33,218 nucleotides of DNA. It comes from a bacterium (GTDB taxonomy: Bacteria; Planctomycetota; Planctomycetia; Pirellulales; UBA1268). The translations under genes were made by a program, and so were the position numbers. Positions within the stretch are counted from its first letter, which is position 1, and each line of letters starts with the position of its first letter. The notes below the pieces were generated by a model. The model was given only the letters and a program-made list of their open reading frames with translations. It made no database searches and had not been told where the DNA came from. Location: the NCBI GenBank assembly GCA_029978085.1, contig JAPOJV010000021.1, positions 1-33,218 on the forward strand. Reading direction: 5' to 3'. This document shows positions 7,183 through 15,792 of the stretch, piece by piece.

Positions 7183-8060
7183 TGACCGCGGCCGTGAAGG
7201 TGGCGCAGATCCGCGCACCGGCCGCGATGCGGGCCGCCGTGCTCGAGGCGCGGGCCGCCGGACGACGGGTCGGCTTCGTGCCCACGATGGGCGCGCTCCA
7301 TGAGGGACACGCGAGCCTCGTCGAACGGGCTGCCGCCGAGTGCGACGATGTCGTCGTGTCGATCTTCGTGAATCCCACCCAGTTCGGCCCCACGGAAGAC
7401 TTCGCCCGCTACCCGCGGACACTCGCCGCCGATGCGGCGCTCCTCGAGCCGCGTGGGGCACGCTGGATCTTCGTGCCCGAGCCCGCCGACATGTACCCGC
7501 CGGGTGCAGCGACCCGCGTGGTCGTCGATGGGCCCGCGCGGCCGTTCGAGGGAGAGATTCGGCCCGGGCACTTCGCCGGCGTGGCGACGGTCGTGTGCCG
7601 GCTCTTTCATTGCGTGCCGGCCGACGTGGCCTACTTCGGCGCGAAAGACTGGCAGCAGACGCTCGTCGTGAAGCGGATGGTGTGCGACCTCGGCCTGCCG
7701 ATCGAGATCACGGTCTGCCCCACCGTCCGCGAAGCCGATGGCTTGGCCATGAGCTCGCGGAACGCCTATCTCGGTGTCGACGAGCGGCAGCGGGCCGTCG
7801 CCCTGCACGAGGGACTCTGTGCTGCCGAGCGGCTCTGGCAGTCCGGGGCCGACGTGGCCGCAGTCGAGCTGGCCATCCGTCAGCCGCTCGAGGCGCGGGG
7901 CATCGCCATCGACTACGCCGCCGTCGTCGCCGCCGAGACGCTCGAGCCGCTGCCCGTTGCCGGCGCCGAGCCGCCCGCCATCGCTCTGGTGGCCGGCCGC
8001 CTCGGCTCCACGCGGCTGATCGACAACCGTCTGCTGCCGCCGCGGTCGAGGACTCGCTGA
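7182..8060 (+). CDS. panC: Pantothenate synthetase
   Basis: PanC joins pantoate and beta-alanine with ATP to form pantothenate, the coenzyme A precursor. The 292-residue product carries the nucleotidyltransferase HxGH motif in VPTMGALHEGHASLVERA, the pantoate-binding FVNPTQFGPTEDFARYPRT, the KMSKS-region element AYFGAKDWQQTLVVKRMV and MSSRNAYL. Length and order are normal for the family. The ATG shares one base with the folK stop (TGATG), so translation is probably coupled. Joining folate and pantothenate genes is common because both pathways handle pterin and pantoate precursors. The next gene, lgt, starts 4 bp after the stop. Confidence 0.96.
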   Translation: MTAAVKVAQIRAPAAMRAAVLEARAAGRRVGFVPTMGALHEGHASLVERAAAECDDVVVSIFVNPTQFGPTEDFARYPRTLAADAALLEPRGARWIFVPEPADMYPPGAATRVVVDGPARPFEGEIRPGHFAGVATVVCRLFHCVPADVAYFGAKDWQQTLVVKRMVCDLGLPIEITVCPTVREADGLAMSSRNAYLGVDERQRAVALHEGLCAAERLWQSGADVAAVELAIRQPLEARGIAIDYAAVVAAETLEPLPVAGAEPPAIALVAGRLGSTRLIDNRLLPPRSRTR

Positions 8061-8064
8061 CACG

Positions 8065-9126
8065 ATGCGATCGACGCTCTTTCACGTGCCGTTGCATCTG
8101 GGCTCGGGCCCCGACGCCTGGCCCCTCTTCGGCTTCGGCATCCTCCTGGCCGTGTGGGCCGTGGCCGGCGGAGCGGTGTTCATTCGCACCGCGATCCGGC
8201 ACGGCGTGCAGCAGGCGGCGTCGGCCCTCGGCCTGCCGCTGCTCGTGGCCGGGGCGATGATCGCCTGGGGACTGCCGGCGCTCGATGATGGACAGGGCGT
8301 GCCCGTGCGCGGCTACGGCGTGATGCTGCTGGCGGCTGCTGCGGCCGGCACCTGGCTGTCGATCGTCCGCGGTCGCGCGGCCGGATTCGATGCCGACACG
8401 ATCCTCGCCCTGGGAATGGAAGTGTTTCTGTGGGGCCTCGTCGGGGCGCGGCTCTTTTACGTGATCGAATATCGCGAACAGTTCTTTCGGCCCGGCATGA
8501 GCCTGGTCGAGTCACTCGGCAGCGTGCTGAACCTCGCGGCCGGCGGGCTCGTCGTGTTTGGCTCGCTGCCGACGGCGGCCTGGGCGGCCTGGCGATTCGC
8601 GCGTCGCCGTGGCCTGCCACTGCTCAGGCTCGCCGACTGCATCGCGCCGGGACTGCTCGTCGGACTCGCCCTCGGTCGCGTGGGCTGCTTTCTCAATGGC
8701 TGCTGCTACGGCGGGCCGTGTGACCTCCCGTGGGCGGTGCGATTTCCGCCGGAGAGTCCCCCGTGGCTCGATCAGGCTGCTCGCGGGCTGCTGCGCCCCG
8801 CTGGCGAATCAGGGGGACAGCCCTGGAGCCTGCCGATCCACCCCGCCCAGCTGTATGCCGCGATCGACGCGGCGCTGCTCGCCATCGTGGCGATGCTCTA
8901 CACGCCGCTGGCCCGTCGTGACGGTCAGGTGTTTGCCCTCGTGCTGACGTTGCATCCGCTGTCGCGGCTGCTCTTGGAGGCGATCCGGGTGGACGAGCCG
9001 CCGGCCCTCGGCACGCCGCTGTCGATCTCGCAGCTCGTGTCGCTCGTGCTCTTGACCCTGGCCGCGGCCCTCTGGTGGTGGATCGCCCGGCAGGCCCCCA
9101 CTCAGCCCGCCAAGGAGCTGCCATGA
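8065..9126 (+). CDS. lgt: Prolipoprotein diacylglyceryl transferase
   Basis: Lgt moves diacylglycerol from phosphatidylglycerol to the lipobox cysteine of prelipoproteins in the inner membrane. The 353-residue protein has about seven membrane segments and the family's core motif in the form GRVGCFLNGCCYGGPCDLPW, the Cys-rich variant seen outside Proteobacteria. HPAQLYAAIDA and the C-terminal PLSRLLLEAIRVDE match the later conserved regions. It is some 60-80 residues longer than E. coli Lgt, mostly in an extended N-terminus with extra hydrophobic segments. The start is the ATG 4 bp after panC. Its stop overlaps the CDGSH gene start (ATGA), placing it in a folK-panC-lgt-CDGSH transcription unit. 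Confidence 0.93.
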   Translation: MRSTLFHVPLHLGSGPDAWPLFGFGILLAVWAVAGGAVFIRTAIRHGVQQAASALGLPLLVAGAMIAWGLPALDDGQGVPVRGYGVMLLAAAAAGTWLSIVRGRAAGFDADTILALGMEVFLWGLVGARLFYVIEYREQFFRPGMSLVESLGSVLNLAAGGLVVFGSLPTAAWAAWRFARRRGLPLLRLADCIAPGLLVGLALGRVGCFLNGCCYGGPCDLPWAVRFPPESPPWLDQAARGLLRPAGESGGQPWSLPIHPAQLYAAIDAALLAIVAMLYTPLARRDGQVFALVLTLHPLSRLLLEAIRVDEPPALGTPLSISQLVSLVLLTLAAALWWWIARQAPTQPAKELP

Positions 9127-9455
9127 GCCAGCCAGACCAGCCGCGACGGCCCGCTGACCAGCCCCCGCGGCCTGCCCCGCCTGGCAGCCCGGTGGTCACG
9201 ATCCGGTGTCGGGAACACGGCCCGCTCGTCGTCGAACTGCCCGTCCTCGACGGCCAGGCTCAGGTGGGGCTGCGGGTGACCGACCACACCGGCCGGGAGT
9301 TTCCCCTGCCCAGTCACAAGCGGGCCGTCGCCCTGTGCCGCTGCGGCCAGACGGGCACGCGGCCGTTCTGCGATGGTTCCCACAAGGACTGCGGGTTCAC
9401 CGCGAGCGACCTCGCCCCCTCCACACGGGTGGATTTTCCAGGGTCCCCATCCTGA
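9123..9455 (+). CDS. CDGSH iron-sulfur domain protein
   Basis: The 110-residue product has one CDGSH domain: CRCGQTGTRPFCDGSH supplies the C-x-C-x8-C-x3-H ligands C72, C74, C83 and H87. These bind a redox-active, acid-labile 2Fe-2S cluster of the mitoNEET type. The N-terminus is Pro/Arg-rich and probably disordered. Residues 24-60 form a small extra region (VVTIRCREHGPLVVELPV) that resembles the beta-strand part preceding CDGSH in bacterial members. The ATG overlaps the lgt stop by 4 nt, which argues against the longer ORF-track start at 9075. It is predicted to be cytoplasmic. Its physiological role is unknown; electron transfer or cluster donation is inferred from the family. Confidence 0.93.
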   Translation: MSQPDQPRRPADQPPRPAPPGSPVVTIRCREHGPLVVELPVLDGQAQVGLRVTDHTGREFPLPSHKRAVALCRCGQTGTRPFCDGSHKDCGFTASDLAPSTRVDFPGSPS

Positions 9456-9622
9456 CAGACCGGTAAGGTCGATGGTGTCCGTGCCGGATGTGCCGCCGGT
9501 GCATATGGCGGAAGCTCTTCCCGGAAAACGACTTACGTCATACGGCGTGGGCAAAAAATGGGTGTCGGGTGGCCCGAACGATATGGACTGACCTCGGAAA
9601 CACCTGTAGGGTTTCACGTCCT

Positions 9623-9641
9623 GGCGGGTTTGAAGCCCGCC
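9623..9641 (+). terminator. Possible terminator hairpin before the MMPL gene
   Basis: GGCGGG and CCCGCC pair around TTTGAAG and are followed by TTT. It lies 168 bp after the CDGSH stop and 26 bp before the MMPL start. It could end the folK-operon transcript or shape the MMPL leader. Confidence 0.35.
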
Positions 9642-9666
9642 TTTCGCAACGGCCCGGACGACATCG

Positions 9667-12219
9667 ATGTCGCAGCAGTCGCACTCCCGGAAGAACTTCT
9701 ACCAGCGGTATAGCGTCGGGATCCTCGCGGTCCTGGTGTTCCTGCTGCCGCTGGTGGTGATCGGGGCGATCAAGGCCAAGGGCAACAACCGCAACGACGT
9801 CAAAGGCTGGCTGCCCCTCGAATACCCGGAAACCCAGACCTACCGGTTCTTCCGCCAGAACTTCCAGGGCGAGGAGTTCGTCCTCGTCAGCTGGGACGGC
9901 TGCACGATGGCCGACCCCCGGCTCGAACTGCTGGCCCGGAAGCTTCTGCCGCCCCCGGAGGAGGCCTCCCGGATCGACCGGCCGCTGTTCTTCAAGACGG
10001 CCCAGACCGGCCCGCGGGCGGTCGCCCAGATGTCGCAGGAGCCGCTTAACCTCGATCCGGCCGAGGCCGTCAATCGGCTGACCGGTGCCCTGATCGGCCC
10101 TCCCCCGGCCGGCGTCGAGCCCAACTCCCCTGCCGACGACCACGCCGCCCGGCAGACCTGCCTGGTGCTGACCCTGTCCGACACCGCCCGGGCCAACCTG
10201 CACGGGGCGATCGACACGATCAAGCGAGTCGCCGTGAAGGAGTGCGGCATCCCCGAAGCCTCTGTCCACATGGGCGGTCCGCCGGTCGACAACGTCTCGA
10301 TCGACAAGGCGGGACAGACGAGCGTGACGGTGCTCTTCGGCCTGTCGCTCGTCGTGGGCGGCATCGTCAGCTGGTGGAGCCTGAAGAGCCCGATGCTTGT
10401 CACGCTCGTCATCGCCTCGGGTGTCTATAGCATGTTCGCGAGCCTCGCGATCGTGTGGTACTCGGGCTATCCGGTCGATGCGATCCTGCTCACGATGCCC
10501 TCGCTGGTCTACGTGGCGACGACGTCGGGCGCGATCCACCTCGCGAACTACTACCGCGACCAGTTCGCTGAAACCGGCGTGCAGGAGGGGGCGGCCGGTC
10601 ACGCGGTCCAGCATGCACTCCTGCCGCTCACGCTGGCCACCGGCACCACGGCCGTGGGGCTCGCCACGCTCGCGGTGAGCGAACTGGTGCCCATCCGGAT
10701 GTTCGGCATCTTCTCGGCGCTCGGCGTGCTTACGAGCTTCGTGATCCTCGTGACGCTCATGCCGGCCGCGCTCGAGCTCTTTCCCCCCAAGCTCAAGATC
10801 GGGGCCGCGGCCGGCGACGACGAGAAGTCGGCTGCATGGCGGCCGATCGAGGCGAGCCCGTGGTGGAAGGTGGGCGAGTGGATCACACGGCATCACGCGC
10901 TCACGGCCACGGCCTGCCTGCTGGTGATGGCCGGCATCGGCTACGGCATGACCCGGGTCGAGAGCAGCGTGCAGCTGATGCGGCTCTTTTCCCCGAAGGC
11001 CCGGATCCGCACCGACTACCAGTGGCTCGAGGATCATCTCGGCCCGCTCGTGCCGATGGAAATCCTCGTGCGGATCGACGACAAGGCCTGTCCGCTCAAC
11101 TTCCTCGAGCGAATGGAACTCGTCGGCGAGATCCAGCAGGAGATCGGCGGCCTCGACGAGGTGGGCAGCTCGCTCTCGACCGTGACGTTCGGCCGCAGCC
11201 TCGACGTGGGCGACTCGGGCGACGGGATCGGCGGCGTGGCGGGCCGGGCCATCGGCCTCAATGCCCGCACGCGGCGGAGCGTGCTCAACCGTCGGCTCAC
11301 CGCCCATCGCGACGACTTCCTCGCGGGTGATTATCTCCGCGAGGCCCAGGTGCCCGGGTCCGACGGCGAGATGCACGCCCAGGAGCTGTGGCGGATCAGC
11401 GCCCGCGTGAGCGCCGTGAAGGAAGTGGATTACGCCCTCTTCAAGGCCGACCTCCAGAAGAAGATCGATCCGATCCTGGCACGGCTCGAGGGCGAGGGTG
11501 TGCCCGGCGTGTCGGTCGACTACACGGGCCTCGTGCCGCTCGTCTACAAGGCCCAGCACTCGCTGCTCGACGGACTCCGGATCGGGTTTATTTGGGACTT
11601 CGCGATCATCGTGGCGGTGATGATCCTGCTCTGCCGGGCCGCTTCGGCCGGGCTCGTGCTCCTGCTGCCGGCCGCGTTCCCCGCGATCATGGTCTTCGGC
11701 GGCATGGGCTGGGGCAACTCGATCCTCAAGTCGCTCGGCACCGGCAACCTGCTCATCGACATTGGCACCGTGATGGCCCCGAGCGTGGCGCTCGGCGTGA
11801 CGGTCGACGACGTCGTGCACTTCATGCTCTGGTTCCGCCGCGGCATCGCCGAGGGCCTTGACCGCCGGAAGGCGACGATGCTCGCCTACAAGGGCTGTGC
11901 GCGGGCGATGTACCAGAGCTGGGGCGTGATCGGGATCGGCCTGTCGGTCTTCTCGCTCTCGCCCTTCGGCCCGACGCAGCGGTTCGGCTACATGATGCTC
12001 TCGATGCTGACGATCGCGCTGGTCGGCAACCTCGTCTTCCTGCCGGCGCTGCTGGCTGGTCCGCTGGGTGCCGTGTTCAGCTGGAGCGTGCTGCGGATCG
12101 AACGGAAGAAGGCCGACCGCGAAGGGCGACGCCGCAAGGTGAAGGTCGACCCTGGCAGCGATGCGCTGCCCGCGCCCCACGTGCTCCCAGGCCCGACCAA
12201 GCAGGTCGTGCATGCCTAA
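9667..12219 (+). CDS. MMPL/RND family transporter
   Basis: The 850-residue protein has the RND layout. A first membrane segment (about 17-36) is followed by a periplasmic domain to about 220, five or six helices, a second membrane anchor near 415, a second periplasmic domain and a final helix bundle. Helix sequences such as TGTTAVGLATLAVSELVPIR and GVTVDDVVHFMLWFRRGIAE are typical of the MMPL/SSD-like family. Such proteins export lipids or other hydrophobic compounds using the proton gradient; the substrate here is unknown. The ATG at 9667 lacks an obvious ribosome binding site. The 3' end overlaps the rRNA methyltransferase start by 8 nt. Confidence 0.9.
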   Translation: MSQQSHSRKNFYQRYSVGILAVLVFLLPLVVIGAIKAKGNNRNDVKGWLPLEYPETQTYRFFRQNFQGEEFVLVSWDGCTMADPRLELLARKLLPPPEEASRIDRPLFFKTAQTGPRAVAQMSQEPLNLDPAEAVNRLTGALIGPPPAGVEPNSPADDHAARQTCLVLTLSDTARANLHGAIDTIKRVAVKECGIPEASVHMGGPPVDNVSIDKAGQTSVTVLFGLSLVVGGIVSWWSLKSPMLVTLVIASGVYSMFASLAIVWYSGYPVDAILLTMPSLVYVATTSGAIHLANYYRDQFAETGVQEGAAGHAVQHALLPLTLATGTTAVGLATLAVSELVPIRMFGIFSALGVLTSFVILVTLMPAALELFPPKLKIGAAAGDDEKSAAWRPIEASPWWKVGEWITRHHALTATACLLVMAGIGYGMTRVESSVQLMRLFSPKARIRTDYQWLEDHLGPLVPMEILVRIDDKACPLNFLERMELVGEIQQEIGGLDEVGSSLSTVTFGRSLDVGDSGDGIGGVAGRAIGLNARTRRSVLNRRLTAHRDDFLAGDYLREAQVPGSDGEMHAQELWRISARVSAVKEVDYALFKADLQKKIDPILARLEGEGVPGVSVDYTGLVPLVYKAQHSLLDGLRIGFIWDFAIIVAVMILLCRAASAGLVLLLPAAFPAIMVFGGMGWGNSILKSLGTGNLLIDIGTVMAPSVALGVTVDDVVHFMLWFRRGIAEGLDRRKATMLAYKGCARAMYQSWGVIGIGLSVFSLSPFGPTQRFGYMMLSMLTIALVGNLVFLPALLAGPLGAVFSWSVLRIERKKADREGRRRKVKVDPGSDALPAPHVLPGPTKQVVHA

Positions 12220-13438
12220 CGGGCCGGAGAGTGATCCCGGCACCGGACTGCCGACCGCGACCGTGGTGCTCAAGCCCAAGCGGGCCCGGCCGTTTTTCGG
12301 CCGGCATCCGTGGGTGCTCGACTCGGCCGTGCTCCGGCTCGACGGCACGGCTGCGGAAGGCGACGTGGTCGATCTGACGACCCATGACGGCACGTTCGTG
12401 GCCCGCGGCCTCTGGAATCCCGCCAGCCGGATTCGTGTGCGGCTCTATGCCTTCGATGCGGCCACGCGGCTCGATGCGGCCTTCTGGCGAACCCGGCTGG
12501 AGGCGGCGGTCGCCTTGCGGCGGGCGCTCGGCCTCGACGACCGCGCCGGCGGCTGCCGCCTCGTGAACAGCGAAGGCGACGACCTCTCCGGCCTGATCGT
12601 GGACCGCTACAGCGACTCTCTGGCCGTGCAGGTGACGGCCGCGGCCCTCGTGCCGCGACTGGAGATGATCTGCGACATCCTCGAGTCGCTCGTGGCCCCG
12701 CGGGCCATTCTCCTGCGGGGCGCCGATCGCGGCCTGGCGAAACTCGAAGGCCTGCATCTGGCCGACCGCGTGGTTCGTGGCACGCCCCCGACCGGCCCGA
12801 TCTTCGTCGCCGAGCGGGGCCTGCGGTTCGGCGTCGATCTCGCCGAGGGGCAGAAGACGGGCTACTACCTCGACCAGCGCGACAACCGGCAGGCCGCGGC
12901 GGCCTATGCCCGCGGCCGGCGGGTGCTCGACATGTTCTGCTACTCCGGCGGCTTCGCGGTGGCCTGCGCGGCGGGCGGTGCCCGCAGCGTGTTGGCCGTC
13001 GATTCGAGTGCCAAGGCGACGACGCTCGCGAAGGCCAACGCCGATTTGAACGGCGCGGCCAACGTGACGGTCGAGACGTCCGACGCCTTCGAGAAGCTCG
13101 ACGCCCTGAGCGCCGCGGGCGAGCGGTTCGGCATGGTGATCCTCGATCCGCCGAAGTTCGCCCGCAGCCGTGCGAGCGTCGACGATGCCCTGCGGGCCTA
13201 CCACCGCATCAACCGTGTCGCCGTCGATCTGCTCGAGCCTGGCGGCATCCTCGTCACCTGCTCCTGCTCCGGCTCTGTGCCGCGGGATGACTTCCTGCAG
13301 ATGCTCGCCGGCGTGGCCCAGCGGTCGGGCCGCCCGATCCAGCTGCTCGAATGCCGTGGCGCGGCCCCCGATCACCCCGTGAGCGCCAGCTGCCTCGAGG
13401 GCGAGTACCTCAAGTGCATCATCGCCCGCGTGGCATGA
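12212..13438 (+). CDS. Class I rRNA methyltransferase, RlmI-like
   Basis: The 408-residue product fits the COG1092/RlmI group that methylates cytosine C5 in 23S rRNA. Residues 15-90 form a PUA-type RNA-binding domain (KPKRARPFFGRHPWVLDSAV). A central segment holds LVNSEGDDLSGLIVDRYSDS, followed by GYYLDQRDNR and a Rossmann methyltransferase with motif I LDMFCYSGGFAVACAAGGA and motif IV ILDPPKFARS. CSCSG near residue 350 corresponds to the conserved late Cys/Ser segment. The ATG at 12212 lies inside the MMPL coding end (8-nt overlap), so translation is probably coupled. Target specificity (RlmI, RlmK or another base) cannot be settled from sequence alone. Confidence 0.9.
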   Translation: MPNGPESDPGTGLPTATVVLKPKRARPFFGRHPWVLDSAVLRLDGTAAEGDVVDLTTHDGTFVARGLWNPASRIRVRLYAFDAATRLDAAFWRTRLEAAVALRRALGLDDRAGGCRLVNSEGDDLSGLIVDRYSDSLAVQVTAAALVPRLEMICDILESLVAPRAILLRGADRGLAKLEGLHLADRVVRGTPPTGPIFVAERGLRFGVDLAEGQKTGYYLDQRDNRQAAAAYARGRRVLDMFCYSGGFAVACAAGGARSVLAVDSSAKATTLAKANADLNGAANVTVETSDAFEKLDALSAAGERFGMVILDPPKFARSRASVDDALRAYHRINRVAVDLLEPGGILVTCSCSGSVPRDDFLQMLAGVAQRSGRPIQLLECRGAAPDHPVSASCLEGEYLKCIIARVA

Positions 13439-13502
13439 ACGACCGGCGGACGGCGGACGCTGACGAACCCGTAGACCCGTCACTCCGCGTGCTCGCGCAG
13501 CC

Positions 13503-13644
13503 GTAGTCCGCACACTCCGTGTGCGGGAGGGGGTGTGAAGGCCGAGGGGCCAATGTTTCAGGATCGAGGCATGCCGACCCGCTGCGGAATAGCCCGGGCC
13601 TGCGGTCTTCACGCCGTGGGCCGCATGCGGAGCATGCGGACTAC
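13503..13644. repeat. REP-like hairpin pair, widely spaced
   Basis: A forward hairpin CCGCACAC/GTGTGCGG with loop TCC (13508-13526, preceded by GTAGT) faces an inverted hairpin CCGCATGC/GCATGCGG with loop GGA (13621-13639, followed by ACTAC), about 95 bp apart. A degenerate copy, GTAGACCCGTCACTCCGCGTG, lies just upstream at 13471. Stem sequences differ from the other loci but pairing is kept. The locus lies between convergent genes (rRNA methyltransferase and the small minus-strand gene). Confidence 0.75.
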
Positions 13645-13670
13645 GGCGCGAGCGGGTGCGGCGGACGGCA

Positions 13671-13946
13671 TTACAGCCGGCGGAGCCGCGTGAACTCGTC
13701 GATCGTCACCGTGGTGAGCTCGCCGTCGTCGCGGGCGAGGATCAGCACGTCGCTGTAGACCTTGTCGTCGGCGTTGCGGCGGAAGTGGAGGCCATGCCGC
13801 CGCCGCTCCGTCCGCAGCACCTTGCCTACGGTCGTGGTGCTCCACTTCGCGCTGGAGCCCACGGTCACTCCGTGCGCCACCTCCACCCGGTCGCCCGGCT
13901 GGAGCTGCTCGTAAAGACTGCGGGCCTGGTATTCCTCGGGCGTCAT
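13671..13946 (-). CDS. Small conserved-looking protein of unknown function
   Basis: The 91-residue product starts MTPEEYQARSLYEQLQPGDR. It is soluble, beta-rich in appearance (RVEVAHGVTVGSSAKWSTTT) and has paired charged segments near the middle (RTERRRHGLHFRRNADDK). I do not recognise a family. The ATG at 13946 follows GAGGGAG; a GTG three bases earlier is also possible. It begins 27 bp after the ilvC stop on the same strand and is probably transcribed with it. The segment around GDRVEVAHG suggests a small SH3-like or KOW-like barrel, but that is a guess. Confidence 0.7.
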   Translation of the reverse strand: MTPEEYQARSLYEQLQPGDRVEVAHGVTVGSSAKWSTTTVGKVLRTERRRHGLHFRRNADDKVYSDVLILARDDGELTTVTIDEFTRLRRL

Positions 13947-13973
13947 CACACTCCCTCGCTCAGGCTCTTCGGA

Positions 13974-14978
13974 TCAGACTTCCTTGCTCTCGATCCACTT
14001 CATCATCTTGCGGAGCTGGCGGCCGGTGCGGGTGAGCTGGTGCTCCCGCTCGCGGCGGCGGGTGCTCTTGAACATCGCGGCGCCGGCCCGGTTCTCGAGG
14101 ATCCAGTCGCGGGCGAACTCGCCCGAGCGGATCTCCTCGAGGATCTTCTTCATCTCCGCGCGGGTCTCGTCGGTGATGATCCGCTTGCCGCGGGTGTAGT
14201 CGCCATACTCGGCGGTGTTCGACACGCTGTATCGCATGTACTCCAGGCCGCCCTGGTAGAGCAGGTCGACGATCAGCTTCATCTCGTGGAGGCACTCGAA
14301 GTAGGCCATCTCGGGCTGGTAGCCGGCCTCGACGAGCGTGTCGAAGCCCGCCTTGATCAGCTCCGACACACCGCCGCAGAGCACTGCCTGCTCGCCGAAC
14401 AGGTCGGTCTCGGTCTCCTCGGCGATCGTCGTCTCGATCACGCCGCCGCGGGTGCCGCCGATGCCCTTGGCATAGGCCAGGCCGATCTTCTTGGTCTCGG
14501 CCGAGGCGTTCGGGCCGAGGGCGATCAGGCAGGGCACGCCGCCCCCCTTCACGTATTCGCTGCGGACGAGGTGGCCGGGGCCCTTCGGGGCGACGAGCAG
14601 GATGTCGTGACCGGCCGGCGGCTCGATCTGGCCGAAGTGGAAGTTGAAGCCGTGGCTGGCCATCAGCACGGCACCCTTCTTCAGGTTGGGCTTGATCGCC
14701 GCGCGGTAAACGTCGGCAGCCAGTTCGTCCGGCAGCAGGATGTTGATCACGTCGGCCTGCTTCACGGCGTCTTCGACGCTCATCGGCGAGAAGCCGTGGC
14801 TCTTGGCGAGTTCATAGTTGGGGCCGCCCGGACGCTGGGCCACGACGACATTGAGCCCGCTGTCGCGGAGGTTCTGGGCCTGGGCATGGCCCTGCGAGCC
14901 GTAGCCGATGATGGCGATGGTCTTGCCCTTGAGGGCGGCGAGGTCGGCGTCGGCGTCGTAATAAATCGTCGCGGGCAC
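13974..14978 (-). CDS. ilvC: Ketol-acid reductoisomerase
   Basis: IlvC isomerises and reduces acetolactate or acetohydroxybutyrate with NAD(P)H in valine, leucine and isoleucine synthesis. The 334-residue class I enzyme begins with a GTG at 14978 preceded by AGGAG at 6 nt. The nucleotide-binding loop is [17 protein letters not shown], and later segments include [24 protein letters not shown] and the metal-site helix [20 protein letters not shown]. The ORF track extends it to 578 residues, but the extra 244 residues are Arg/Pro-rich shadow of ilvN. ilvN lies 35 bp upstream on the same strand. No ilvB is present in this window. Confidence 0.96.
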   Translation of the reverse strand: MPATIYYDADADLAALKGKTIAIIGYGSQGHAQAQNLRDSGLNVVVAQRPGGPNYELAKSHGFSPMSVEDAVKQADVINILLPDELAADVYRAAIKPNLKKGAVLMASHGFNFHFGQIEPPAGHDILLVAPKGPGHLVRSEYVKGGGVPCLIALGPNASAETKKIGLAYAKGIGGTRGGVIETTIAEETETDLFGEQAVLCGGVSELIKAGFDTLVEAGYQPEMAYFECLHEMKLIVDLLYQGGLEYMRYSVSNTAEYGDYTRGKRIITDETRAEMKKILEEIRSGEFARDWILENRAGAAMFKSTRRREREHQLTRTGRQLRKMMKWIESKEV

Positions 14979-15013
14979 GGGATGCTCCTGGCGTGGTGGT
15001 GGGAGGGTGTGTG

Positions 15014-15571
15014 TCAGGCGAGTGAGTCGGTGGCGTCGGCGGCGTCGGCGGGGCGGCCGCCGTCGGCCGCCTCGGTGAGCTCGCGGGTGGGCAGGCTGCC
15101 CCGCACCATCGCGATTCGGCCGGTGCGGACGAGTTCGAGGATGCCGCGGGGCCGCATCAGTTCGATGAAGCCCTCGAGCTTCTTCTCCGTGCCCGAGATC
15201 TCCACGATCACGCTGTCGCCGGCTACGTCGACGATCCGGCCGCGGAAGATCTCCGCAAGCTCCTTCACCTCCGTGCGGGCGGGGCCGGCCGGAGCCGCCA
15301 CCTTGAGGAGCATCAGATCGCGCTCCACATAGTTGCGGGAGCTGATGTCGTCGACGCGGACGACCGTGACGATCTTTTCGAGCTGGCGGCGAACCTGGTC
15401 GAGCACCCGGTCGTCGCCGCGGAGCACGAATGTCATCCGGGAAAACCGTGGGTCTTCGGTCTCGCCGACGGCGAGGCTGTCGATGTTGTAGCCGCGGGAG
15501 GCGAGCATGCCCGAGACGTGGGCGAGCACGCCGGGGACGTTCTGGACCGTGGCCGAGAGGACGTGGCGCAT
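15014..15571 (-). CDS. ilvN: Acetolactate synthase small (regulatory) subunit
   Basis: IlvN activates the catalytic subunit IlvB and gives valine feedback control. The 185-residue product starts at an ATG (15571) with [20 protein letters not shown], an ACT domain with the effector-site pattern NVPGVLxxVxGxxxxRGYNI. A second ACT-like half follows ([20 protein letters not shown]). The C-terminus ends in an Ala/Asp/Thr-rich low-complexity tail ([11 protein letters not shown]), making it slightly long. The 55 residues before this ATG in the ORF track are not family-like. Usually ilvB precedes ilvN, but here ilvN leads the unit and ilvB must lie elsewhere. Confidence 0.94.
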   Translation of the reverse strand: MRHVLSATVQNVPGVLAHVSGMLASRGYNIDSLAVGETEDPRFSRMTFVLRGDDRVLDQVRRQLEKIVTVVRVDDISSRNYVERDLMLLKVAAPAGPARTEVKELAEIFRGRIVDVAGDSVIVEISGTEKKLEGFIELMRPRGILELVRTGRIAMVRGSLPTRELTEAADGGRPADAADATDSLA

Positions 15572-15630
15572 GTCTGCGGAACGGCGGCCGTGAGGCCGGG
15601 CAAGAGGGCGGATGGGTTCGGAGCCCGGCG

Positions 15631-15639
15631 AGTCTAGCA
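15631..15639 (-). promoter_or_regulatory. Extended -10 candidate for ilvN-ilvC
   Basis: On the minus strand TGCTAGACT gives an extended -10 (TGn plus TAGACT) about 60 bp before the ilvN ATG. No good -35 is visible. Confidence 0.4.
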
Positions 15640-15703
15640 TCCCCCCGGAAAAATCCAGTCGCACCGCCCCGGGGGCGGCATTTCCGGGGGTGGCGGGGCC
15701 GCG

Positions 15704-15731
15704 TTGACACGGCCCGAAAAAAGCCGATAGT
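15704..15731 (+). promoter_or_regulatory. Promoter of the rpsB-tsf cluster
   Basis: A perfect TTGACA (15704-15709) is followed after 16 bp by GATAGT (15726-15731); longer spacings give weaker boxes. The start of transcription would lie near 15738, leaving a leader of about 55 nt that is pyrimidine-rich and has no clear ribosome binding site. Confidence 0.6.
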
Positions 15732-15736
15732 GTCAA
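15704..15736. promoter_or_regulatory. Inverted repeat overlapping the rpsB promoter
   Basis: TTGACAC (15704-15710) and GTGTCAA (15730-15736) are perfect inverted arms 19 bp apart, and the left one is the -35 box. This is a possible operator, or a pair of facing -35-like boxes in the ilvN/rpsB divergent region. Confidence 0.45.
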
Positions 15737-15792
15737 AGTTTCGCAGCCCCAGCCCGGGTTTTCCCTCCCCTCCCTCCGAAGAGCGTGTTTGC

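Noticed and set aside
6390-8063. Minus-strand ORF of 557 codons opposite folK and panC
   Set aside because: Antisense shadow spanning two well-identified genes.
9538-12393. Minus-strand ORF of 951 codons opposite the MMPL gene
   Set aside because: Shadow frame rich in His, Arg, Asp and Glu; the plus strand has clear RND transporter features.
13656-15332. Plus-strand ORF of 558 codons opposite ilvC and ilvN
   Set aside because: Antisense shadow; ilvC and ilvN on the minus strand carry all the motifs.
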